In this document: in pieces, positions 8,901 to 15,871 of the stretch
Position numbering within the stretch: position 1 is the first letter of the stretch
Layout: each line of letters starts with the position of its first letter
Assembly (NCBI GenBank): GCA_021777635.1
Contig: JAJYDI010000026.1
Span: forward strand, 1 to 15,871
From: Pseudomonadota bacterium
GTDB lineage: Bacteria > Pseudomonadota > Gammaproteobacteria > Xanthomonadales > Rhodanobacteraceae
DNA length: 15,871 nucleotides
Direction of reading: 5' to 3'
Position numbers and translations under genes: made by a program
Notes under the pieces: generated by a model
The model's input: only the letters and a program-made list of their open reading frames with translations
Told to the model about the DNA's origin: nothing
Databases searched by the model: none

Positions 8901-10707
8901 ACTGCGGAACCGCCTTGCTGACGTTGGTCCACTCGGTGAATCCGCGTCCCCACCAGCGGTCGTTCTCGGGAATGGGGTGAAACTGCGGCAGATAAAACGC
9001 AATTGCGCGAACCCGCGGCGCAGTCGGAATCGACGACCCCTCGTCGAAAGAGACATGATCGTCGCCGAGATTCGAAGACGCCATGCCAAGAACCTGCGCG
9101 GTGTACTCTGCGTGGCCGAGTCGCGGCACGGTCGTGGCCACCGACGCCGCATCCCACGCTCGCGTCAAGGGCTCGGCTTGCTGGAACGTCTGCCAGCGCC
9201 GATAGGGCCCAGTGCGCGAAAGCACCGGCGCGCATATCTTGAACAGAGCACCTTTCAGACGAAACCGCACCGCATCGCTGACAGGAAGACTGCGGTAGAA
9301 GCCCCGGATCAGCAGAAACAATGAACGCTTGATCACGTTGCGCCACATCCATGCAGAGCGTTGCCGCAGATTGCGCAACGGCGCGGTAACACGCCAGCTT
9401 CGTGATGCCCGGATCCGAGCCAGCTGCGCCTCAAGCATCCGTCGCTGCTGGGCATCCGCCTCGCGTTCGCGTTGTGACTGATCGCGAGTTACGCGTAACT
9501 GTTCGACTGATTCCCGCTGAAGTTCTCGGCTTGCTTCAAGCTCTTCGCGCAGCCGCCCGCATTGCGTAAGGCTGGCATCGAATTCGGCTTGCAGGCGCTC
9601 GCCCTGCGCCTGACTGAACCGCAGCTCGGCCTGCAAACGTTCACCTTCGGCGCGCCATAGCGCAAGCTCGACGGCCGTCTGGTTATGCCGTCGCAGCATG
9701 CCTGCCACGTCGATGCTGCCCTTGCTGGCAGCGCCCGCCTCGCGGGGGGTAATCTCATCCGTCGTCGCCAGCGCATCGGTCAGCAGTCGTTCGGCACGCT
9801 CCGCCCTCTGCACGTGCACCTGAACGTGCTCGAACTGATCACGCAACGGCGCGCGCACTATTGCGGCCAGGGTGCGGAAGCGTGCACTCAACTCGGCAAT
9901 GCGCTGACCTTGCTGCTCGCCGAACTGCATGTCGACCAGTGCGTCATGCAGTTCGTGGACGACCGCTGCTAGCGGATCGTTGCGGTCGTCATGCACTGTC
10001 GTGACTGCGCGGTGATGTCTTTCGGAAGCATCCAGAAAGCGCCCGACTGCCTCCTCATCCAGCGCCGGCCAGACTGCCGTTGCAGCGAAACCGGAAGCCA
10101 CGGCGATCGCCTGCAATGCCGGCCGCCAATCGGTGAGGAAACCGGCGTAATCAATGACCACGCAAGGCCGCCCCTGCGACGCCTCCAGCGCAGCCAGCAG
10201 GTACTCGCCCCATAGCATGAAGGCATAACCACGTGACAGGCCGTCGCGTGCATACAGCGAAGCGGCAACCTCTTCGGGATGGCGCACCACCACCACGCAG
10301 GTGGTCGTCATCCCCATCGCATCGATGGCTCTCAACCAAGCCGGCGCCAGCAGGCACAGTCGCGGATCCTTCAGTGCCCACAAGGGCGCATCGGCAAATT
10401 CATGTTCGATCAGCGTACGGATCTGCTCCATGGCTTCGGTCGTCGCCGAGGCATGCATCCAACCCTCTGGCAACGGTCTGAGATCGAACCATGTGCGGCC
10501 AAACCAGTGCAGCAGGCGCTCGTTGAGCGCGACCGCGTCCAGGTGTTCCCAGAACCCGTGGGTATTGTTGCCTTCGATGCCCCCCATGAGGCTTGCACCC
10601 AGACGTGCCCCGGCGAGATTGAGCACTCGCGTGACCGCCGAGGTGCCGCTGCGATGCATGCCAAGCACCAGCAGGGCTTGTTGCGGCGATTTCTCTGCTT
10701 CCGTCAT
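5947..10707 (-). CDS. Four-module glycan-assembly protein: sulfotransferase, coiled coil, WbsX/GH99-like, GT4, GT2
   Basis: This is a 1586-residue cytoplasmic-looking protein with no obvious signal peptide. Residues 11-260 resemble a PAPS-dependent sulfotransferase: GMHRSGTS at 16-23 (5'-phosphosulfate loop), LKDPRLCLL at 112-120 and VVRHPEEVAASL at 140-151 (3'-phosphate site). Residues 345-435 are charged heptad-like coiled coil, ending in SRSWRVTAPLR (435-445), a linker seen in many polysaccharide glycosyltransferases. Residues 565-905 form a WbsX/GH99-like domain (FYLPQFHPIPEND, GFTEWTNVSKA, HYYWF, WANENWTRRWDG at 675-686, NAWNEWAEG at 881-889). Residues 923-1285 are GT4 (VGYADHRKGIDRF; SREDPFPSVLLESLQVGVP at 1197-1215). 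Residues 1291-1525 are GT2 (VSVIIPNYNYARYL, ILLDDASTDDS, WIAEADDLAEPGFL). It probably transfers several sugars, and perhaps sulfate, to an O-antigen or related glycan. Automated annotation may call it GH99-like. Confidence 0.9.
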   Translation of the reverse strand: MTEAEKSPQQALLVLGMHRSGTSAVTRVLNLAGARLGASLMGGIEGNNTHGFWEHLDAVALNERLLHWFGRTWFDLRPLPEGWMHASATTEAMEQIRTLIEHEFADAPLWALKDPRLCLLAPAWLRAIDAMGMTTTCVVVVRHPEEVAASLYARDGLSRGYAFMLWGEYLLAALEASQGRPCVVIDYAGFLTDWRPALQAIAVASGFAATAVWPALDEEAVGRFLDASERHHRAVTTVHDDRNDPLAAVVHELHDALVDMQFGEQQGQRIAELSARFRTLAAIVRAPLRDQFEHVQVHVQRAERAERLLTDALATTDEITPREAGAASKGSIDVAGMLRRHNQTAVELALWRAEGERLQAELRFSQAQGERLQAEFDASLTQCGRLREELEASRELQRESVEQLRVTRDQSQREREADAQQRRMLEAQLARIRASRSWRVTAPLRNLRQRSAWMWRNVIKRSLFLLIRGFYRSLPVSDAVRFRLKGALFKICAPVLSRTGPYRRWQTFQQAEPLTRAWDAASVATTVPRLGHAEYTAQVLGMASSNLGDDHVSFDEGSSIPTAPRVRAIAFYLPQFHPIPENDRWWGRGFTEWTNVSKAVPQFVGHYQPRLPGELGFYDLRVPDVMRRQVELARHYGIGGFCFHYYWFGGRRLLERPLEQFVAMRELDFPFCVCWANENWTRRWDGHEQDVLMAQNHSPEDDLAFIRTLEPLLVDARYIRIAGRPLLVVYRPALLPDASATVQRWREHCRMAGIGEIFLAMAQFDVEDPCRFGFDAAIEFPPHVIARDLPAINADVAIINPAYAGHVVDYAQVVARARARPSPDYPLIRGVFPSWDNEARKPARGYTFLGSTPARYREWLQFAGDYAQAHPVAGERLVFINAWNEWAEGAYLEPDRRYGYAYLQATREALVSSGDSGVPKPMSRVVVVSHDAHPHGAQYLALHMARHLAAGLAAAVEIVLLGDGILGAEFAAAAPIRSLAGRDPEGPEARSLAADLAARGFDLAFCNTTVSGLFAGTLSAAGIRVVALVHELPGVIAQFKLERHARMLAQSAHAVVFAAVEVRDAFASIAPLAPGVAHVCPQGVYKRNRYVMAAGVADARAELRARLGIDADARIVLGVGYADHRKGIDRFIEAGIRVLRADARAHCVWVGHWDTTREEPMRRAITASGYQSRFHFPGRQADTDPYYAGADIYALTSREDPFPSVLLESLQVGVPVVAFAGSGGFAALLEGAGRLVAQDDVGAFSDHVLELLGDRREAARLGAVGAARIASDFSFRAYLYDLLGFAGRSLPRVSVIIPNYNYARYLRERLASIARQSLPVFEVILLDDASTDDSIAVARSAAQELGLDLRIVVNATNSGSVFQQWARGVELTRGDFVWIAEADDLAEPGFLETVVPAFDDTDVVMSYCQSCQIDAQGRTLAGDYHAYTDEVSATHWRQPYRNEGEDEIRRYLAVKNTVPNVSAVVFRRSALQQALADALPSMREYRIAGDWLAYVAVLSCGSVAFDPRSLNLHRRHSRSVTLGSDQWPHLLEVMRAQRWIRQRHPLAAEARDKAVDYAQKLYQQFGLATPQIPTIDRHRMTAALLD
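8252..8266. repeat. Alternating CG tract within the glycan-assembly gene
   Basis: Fifteen bases of uninterrupted G/C alternation encode the RARAR part of VARARARPS (residues 814-822), at the WbsX region. Gain or loss of a CG unit would shift the frame and cut off the GT4 and GT2 modules. The length is modest for slippage, so a role in phase variation is only possible. Confidence 0.6.
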
Positions 10708-10743
10708 GCTCGATACCCTGCATGCGCATGGATACGTGAACGG

Positions 10744-10774
10744 TGCCCGCTACCATTCCGGATCAGAGCGGGCA
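10744..10774 (-). terminator. Hairpin after the metB-like gene
   Basis: tgcccgct at 10744-10751 pairs perfectly with agcgggca at 10767-10774 across a 15-base loop, beginning 13 bases after the metB-like stop codon. It lies in the 79-bp gap before the 1586-residue gene. There is no U-run on the minus strand, so an intrinsic terminator is uncertain; partial read-through into the glycan gene is plausible. A perfect 10-bp palindrome, catgcgcatg, is at 10721-10730. Confidence 0.35.
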
Positions 10775-10786
10775 GACGTTTATGAC

Positions 10787-11947
10787 TCATGCCAGCGCGA
10801 CTTCCAATTCACCACGCAGATCCTCCAGATCCTCCACCCCCACCGACAACCTCACCAGTGCATCGCTGATGCCCAGCCGCTTGCGTTGTGCGGGCGGGAT
10901 AGAAGCGTGGGTCATGATCGCCGGGTGCTCGATCAGGCTCTCGACGCCGCCGAGCGATTCGGCCAGCGCGAACAGCTGGCAGCGCTCGAGCATCTTGCGC
11001 GCCTTCTTCAGCCCGCCCTTGATCTCGAGACTGATGATGCCGCCGTAACCGGCCATCTGCCGGCGCGCCAGGTTGTGCTGCGGGTGCGACTTGAGGCCGG
11101 GATAGATCACGCGCTCGACCGCAGGATGCTGCTCCAGCCAGCGCGCCAGCTCCATCGCGTTCTCGCAGTGCGCGCGCATGCGCAGGTGCAGGGTCTTCAG
11201 GCCGCGCAGGGCAAGGAAGGCATCGAACGGTCCGGCCACGGCGCCGACCGAGTTCTGCAGGAAGCCCATGCGGTCGGCAAGCTCCGTCGTGCCCGCCACC
11301 ACCACGCCGCCGACCATGTCGGAATGGCCGTTGAGGTACTTGGTGGCCGAATGCAGCACCAGATGGGCGCCGAACGCGAGCGGCTGCTGCAGCAGCGGCG
11401 AGCAGAAGGTGTTGTCCACCACCAGGATCAGGTCGTGCTTTCTGGCGAAGCTGCCGACGCGTGCCAGATCGACCAGTTTCAGCATCGGGTTGGTCGGCGT
11501 CTCGGCCCAGATCATGCGCGTGCCGGGCTTGAGCGCGGCCTTCAGCGCGGCGCCGTCGTTCAAGTCGATGAAACTGAAATCCAGCCCCGCCGAGCGCCGC
11601 CGCACGCGCTCAAACAAACGATAAGTGCCGCCGTACAGATCGTCCATCGCGATGACATGGCTGCCGGAGTCGAGCAGGTCGAGCACGGTGCTGGCGGCGG
11701 CCAGTCCGGAGGCGAAGGCGAAGCCGGCGATGCCGCCCTCGAGATCGGCCACGCAGCGCTCGAAGGCCATGCGCGTGGGGTTTTGCGTGCGCGAGTATTC
11801 GTAGCCCTTGTGCTTGCCCGGGCTCTCCTGCACGTAGGTCGAGGTGGCGTAGATCGGCGTCATGATCGCGCCGGTCGATGGATCGGGTGCCTGCCCCGCG
11901 TGGATGGCGCGGGTGCCGAGGCCGAGGGCTTGCGAGGTCTTGGTCAT
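10787..11947 (-). CDS. metB: Cystathionine gamma-synthase or gamma-lyase (PLP enzyme)
   Basis: This Cys/Met-metabolism PLP enzyme is 386 residues from the chosen ATG. It shows YSRTQNPTR (51-59, phosphate-binding tyrosine and arginine of the neighbouring subunit), FASGLAA (78-84), VVDNTF (177-181, with D178 facing the pyridine nitrogen) and SATKYLNGHSD (200-210, PLP lysine K203). SLGGVESLIEHPAIMTHAS (331-349) is closer to gamma-lyase wording than to E. coli gamma-synthase, and CBS two genes away makes reverse transsulfuration to cysteine likely. The synthase role or both remain possible. Two GTG codons at 12031 and 11977 extend the frame. The 11977 GTG has a GAGG element, while the 12031 GTG lies upstream of a probable -10 box. 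The ATG gives standard family length. In Xanthomonas metB marks the second border of the LPS locus. Confidence 0.92.
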   Translation of the reverse strand: MTKTSQALGLGTRAIHAGQAPDPSTGAIMTPIYATSTYVQESPGKHKGYEYSRTQNPTRMAFERCVADLEGGIAGFAFASGLAAASTVLDLLDSGSHVIAMDDLYGGTYRLFERVRRRSAGLDFSFIDLNDGAALKAALKPGTRMIWAETPTNPMLKLVDLARVGSFARKHDLILVVDNTFCSPLLQQPLAFGAHLVLHSATKYLNGHSDMVGGVVVAGTTELADRMGFLQNSVGAVAGPFDAFLALRGLKTLHLRMRAHCENAMELARWLEQHPAVERVIYPGLKSHPQHNLARRQMAGYGGIISLEIKGGLKKARKMLERCQLFALAESLGGVESLIEHPAIMTHASIPPAQRKRLGISDALVRLSVGVEDLEDLRGELEVALA

Positions 11948-12014
11948 GGGGGTGCCGGTTACTTCGAGGGTGGTCACGAGGCCTCGCAGTCCGGGGCCTG
12001 CCGCATCGGTCGGT

Positions 12015-12020
12015 ATTCTA
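12015..12020 (-). promoter_or_regulatory. Possible -10 element for the metB-like gene
   Basis: Read on the minus strand this is TAGAAT, identical to the hexamer upstream of etfB. Transcription would begin near 12008, leaving a leader of about 30-60 bases before GTG 11977 or ATG 11947. No clear -35 is seen. If real, the metB-like gene is transcribed separately from the glycosyltransferase gene upstream of it. Confidence 0.35.
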
Positions 12021-12069
12021 CTGATCGCCACGCCCCACGCGCCCTGAACGCGCGCGGCCCGCGCCGGGC

Positions 12070-14187
12070 TTACGAGACCGTCATCCCGGCGCGGTCAGGC
12101 ACGCCACCCAGCACATGCAGCAGCGCGTCGCGCGCCCGCTGCGGTGAAAAATGCCGGCGCACGTTGTCGAGTCCACCCCGGGACAGGCGCAGCCACAGGG
12201 TCTCGTCGGTGTAGGCCCGGATGACGGCATCGGCAAAAGCGTCGGGCGCGTCGGCCAGCAGCACGTCGTCCCCGTCGCTCAGGCCCATCGCCTCGGCGGC
12301 GACGGTGGTCGCGACGACCGGCAGGCCGCGGCTCATCGCGGTGTTGATCTTGCCCTTCACACCGGCGCCGAAGCGCAGCGGCGCGACGGAGACGCGGCAG
12401 CGATCCAGCCAGGGATCGAGGTCGTCCACCCTTCCGTGCATGACGATGTCATTGCACGCCAGCGCTCGCCGGCTGTGCGCATCGGCGGTTCCGATCACAT
12501 GCAGCAGCACGCCCGGCAGACGTTCGCGCAGCAGCGGCAGCACGGCCTCGGCGAACCAGCGCACGGCGTCGGCATTGGGCGGATGCTGAAAACCACCGAT
12601 GAACAGCAGATCGCGCCGCTCGGCAAAGCCATGTCGAGGCTCGCGCACGTGGTGGATATTGGCCAGCAGTTGCAACTTCGCCGCGGGAAGCGCCTGGCGC
12701 ACCAGGTCGAGCTCGACGCTGCTGGTGAGCAGCGTGCAGTCGCTTGCGGCGATCAGGTCCAGTTCGCGCCGGCGCGATGCCGCGGCGCGCTTGCCGCTCG
12801 CGCCGGACACCGCCGCTGCGCGCGCTTCGCGCAGGTGATGCAGATCGACCGTGTCGAAGATGATTCGAATCCCCGGCGCCAACGCACGCACCGGCGGCAG
12901 CCATACGGATGCCACCGCGTAACGGCTGAGCAGTACTGCAGCGTAGTCCCGCGCGTGCTCGCGCAGCCAGGCACGCGGCGCACGCGGCGTGACGACGGCC
13001 ACGCCCGCCGCGCCGAGGCGGGCGGCGAGCACGACGTCCGCGCGACCATCGTCGGGCAGCAGGGTCACGCTCCAGCCGAGGCTGCCGGCAAGACGCAGCA
13101 TCTCGATCAGACGCACTGAGCCCGAATCGCGCGTCGCGTCCGGCAGGGTGCTCTCGATCACCAGCAACGCGGGACTGCGGCGGTCGGCACGCCGCAGCGC
13201 CCGCTCGACGGGCACGCCCGGTTCCGGCTGCGCACGCAGGGCCGCAGCCCACTTCACCGCAAATCGTTCGCGATTCACGGCCTGATGGCGCTTGACGCCA
13301 CGCTCGGGATCGGTGCCTGCCGTCGCGCCCTCGCGATGGATCACCGTACTCGCCGGCTGCACCAGCGCCCGGCGCCCGGCCGCACGCACCGCGAAGGCAA
13401 GGTCGGTGTCCTCGTAATAGGCCGGTGCGTAGCGCGCATCGAAACCGCCGATCTCGCGAAACAGGGCTGCGGGAATCATCAGCGCGGCGCCCGAGACGTA
13501 GTCGCATTCACGTCGGTACAGATAGCGCAGGTCGGATGGTTCCTCGAAGCGCCCGCAGTTCCAGGCGCTGCCGTCGGCAAACACCAGCGCACCGCATTCC
13601 TGCAGGCGGCCGTCGGGATAGAGCAGGCGCGCGCCGGCGATGCCGCAGTCCGGCACGTCATCGAAGCAGGCGCGCAGCGCGTCGAGCCAGCCGGGCACGA
13701 CCTGGGTATCGTTGTTGAGGAACAACAGATAACGTCCGCGCGCCATCCCCGCGCCCGCATTGCAGGCGCCGACGAAACCGAGGTTGTGCGGCAAGGTCAG
13801 CAGCCGCAGCCCGTCGATCCGCGCCAGCGTGGCAGCGCTGGCATCCGGCGAAGCATCGTCGACGACGATCACCTCGAGCGCCGTGTCTGCACCGCACGCC
13901 GTGATCGAACGCAGGCAGGCGAGCGTGTACGGCAGCTGCCCGTGCACCGGAATGATCACCGAGACCTCGGGTACGGCGACGGTCGGCAAGCTGAAAGGTT
14001 CGAACGCCCAGTCGAGCGGCAGCAACGCGATCGGCAATGCCCGGGACGAGTTCGGCCGGAACTCCTGCACGATCCGGCGCAGCGTGCCGCGCCAGCCGCG
14101 CTGCGACAGGCTGCCGTGCAGACGCCGCAGCAGGGCCTGCAGGCGGCGCCAGCGCCAGACGGCGGCATGGTTGTTGCTCAAAGGCAC
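12070..14187 (-). CDS. Two-domain glycosyltransferase (GT2 plus GT4)
   Basis: This 705-residue protein joins two glycosyltransferases. Residues 73-290 are a GT2 domain of the rhamnosyltransferase-like type: VSVIIPVHG (75-83), VIVVDDASPDASA (106-118), FLNNDTQVVPGWL at 156-168 with the metal-binding NND, and YYEDTDLAFAVRAAG (257-271). Residues 340-690 are a GT4-like domain with FIGGFQHPPNADAV (529-542), VAPLRFGAGVKGKINTAMSR (601-620) and GLPVVATTVAAEAMG (621-635), where a canonical EX7E is replaced. It probably adds sugars to a surface polysaccharide. The longest form starts with GTG 14187, but AAGGAA directly abuts it; TTG 14181 has better spacing. It follows CBS by 42 bases on the same strand, so co-transcription is likely. 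GC content resembles the housekeeping flanks. Confidence 0.9.
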   Translation of the reverse strand: MPLSNNHAAVWRWRRLQALLRRLHGSLSQRGWRGTLRRIVQEFRPNSSRALPIALLPLDWAFEPFSLPTVAVPEVSVIIPVHGQLPYTLACLRSITACGADTALEVIVVDDASPDASAATLARIDGLRLLTLPHNLGFVGACNAGAGMARGRYLLFLNNDTQVVPGWLDALRACFDDVPDCGIAGARLLYPDGRLQECGALVFADGSAWNCGRFEEPSDLRYLYRRECDYVSGAALMIPAALFREIGGFDARYAPAYYEDTDLAFAVRAAGRRALVQPASTVIHREGATAGTDPERGVKRHQAVNRERFAVKWAAALRAQPEPGVPVERALRRADRRSPALLVIESTLPDATRDSGSVRLIEMLRLAGSLGWSVTLLPDDGRADVVLAARLGAAGVAVVTPRAPRAWLREHARDYAAVLLSRYAVASVWLPPVRALAPGIRIIFDTVDLHHLREARAAAVSGASGKRAAASRRRELDLIAASDCTLLTSSVELDLVRQALPAAKLQLLANIHHVREPRHGFAERRDLLFIGGFQHPPNADAVRWFAEAVLPLLRERLPGVLLHVIGTADAHSRRALACNDIVMHGRVDDLDPWLDRCRVSVAPLRFGAGVKGKINTAMSRGLPVVATTVAAEAMGLSDGDDVLLADAPDAFADAVIRAYTDETLWLRLSRGGLDNVRRHFSPQRARDALLHVLGGVPDRAGMTVS

Positions 14188-14229
14188 TTCCTTGCGAGCC
14201 GCATCCTCGACTCCAGCGCGGACGAGGCG

Positions 14230-15597
<1,368 letters not shown>

Positions 15598-15614
15598 GCG
15601 CGCTCCGGATGTGC

Positions 15615-15639
15615 GACCGCCGCGCGGTGCGCGGCGGTC
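15615..15639 (-). promoter_or_regulatory. Perfect 11-bp GC hairpin in the CBS leader
   Basis: gaccgccgcgc at 15615-15625 pairs perfectly with gcgcggcggtc at 15629-15639 around a 3-base loop. It ends about 18 bases upstream of the CBS start, just before its ribosome-binding site. No U-run follows, so it is unlikely to be an intrinsic terminator of the upstream gene; a role in leader stability or translation is possible. A TATCAT hexamer (minus strand, 15657-15662) upstream could be the -10 element. Confidence 0.5.
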
Positions 15640-15705
15640 AGGCGACGGAAGCGGTCATGATAACGCGCGCGCCACGGCTTCGATGACCGCAGGCGCGGCC
15701 GATCG

Positions 15706-15871
15706 TCAGTGCATGCGCGGTCGGTGCACTTCCCACATGCGGGTGAGGCGATCCTTGGCGACGAGCTTTTCCCGCTTCATGCTGGCCAACGTCGTGTCGT
15801 CCATGGGCAGCACGCCCAGCTCGGCGTCACGAACCTTGCTGTCGAGCTCGCGGTGACGCTGATAGAGACGA
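15706..15871 (-). CDS. YdcH/DUF465-like small protein, C-terminal part (runs off the right edge)
   Basis: The last 54 codons of a minus-strand gene are present. The peptide starts RLYQRHRELDSKVRDAELG and ends KLVAKDRLTRMWEVHRPRMH. The pattern of a short charged helix with RHRELD, a mid-protein turn (LGVLPMDDTTLASMK) and a KxEKLxxKD-like second helix is characteristic of DUF465/YdcH proteins, usually about 70-80 residues. Their function is not settled. The beginning lies outside the window. 108 bases separate its stop from the CBS start. Confidence 0.75.
   Translation of the reverse strand, partial: RLYQRHRELDSKVRDAELGVLPMDDTTLASMKREKLVAKDRLTRMWEVHRPRMH

Noticed and set aside
10301..12214. 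Long plus-strand open frame (637 codons) opposite the metB-like gene
   Set aside because: No domain is recognisable, its composition is shadow-like, and the opposite strand encodes a complete PLP enzyme.
5947..14187. Functional link between the sulfotransferase module and the neighbouring sulfur amino-acid genes
   Set aside because: Tempting because all involve sulfur, but the LPS locus next to metB is a known positional feature and PAPS is not made by CBS or the metB-like enzyme. Treated as coincidence.

Overview
The window is high-GC proteobacterial chromosome, most likely a gammaproteobacterium of the Xanthomonadales/Lysobacterales (Xanthomonadaceae or Rhodanobacteraceae-like). The main clue is gene order. 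In Xanthomonas the LPS/O-antigen locus is known to be a variable segment bounded by etfA on one side and metB, with a cystathionine beta-synthase gene beside it, on the other. The same boundary genes are recognisable here. I could not run a search, so the taxon is an inference.

Layout. At the left edge is the N-terminal part of a galE-like UDP-glucose 4-epimerase gene (minus strand), divergent from etfB and etfA (plus strand), which encode the two subunits of electron transfer flavoprotein. The etfB-etfA and etfA-aacS gaps carry six copies of a short intergenic repeat in both orientations. An acetoacetyl-CoA synthetase gene (plus) follows. It converges, with a 16 bp gap, on a minus-strand block: a PhyH-type Fe(II)/2-oxoglutarate dioxygenase and a 1586-residue protein that joins a sulfotransferase, a coiled coil, a WbsX/GH99-like domain, a GT4 glycosyltransferase and a GT2 glycosyltransferase. 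Then come the gamma-family transsulfuration enzyme (metB or cystathionine gamma-lyase), a 705-residue GT2-GT4 glycosyltransferase, cystathionine beta-synthase, and the C-terminal end of a YdcH/DUF465 small protein at the right edge.

How the genes fit together. CBS and the metB-like enzyme form a transsulfuration pair; a glycosyltransferase gene now separates them. GalE can supply UDP-galactose or a related sugar, and the two multi-domain glycosyltransferases would build a surface polysaccharide, possibly sulfated if the N-terminal module of the 1586-residue protein is active. The dioxygenase may modify a sugar, lipid or small molecule, but its substrate cannot be read from sequence. ETF and acetoacetyl-CoA synthetase are core carbon and electron metabolism and look like flanking housekeeping genes. 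The stretch from about 4.7 to 10.7 kb is visibly less GC-rich than its flanks (single sequence lines near 50-52% GC inside against about 80% in an etfA line), as expected for a horizontally acquired segment.

No tRNA, rRNA, CRISPR array, transposase or integrase was seen. The most interesting items are the four-module glycan-assembly protein, the glycosyltransferase placed between the two transsulfuration genes, and the untranslated structures around the dioxygenase and CBS genes.
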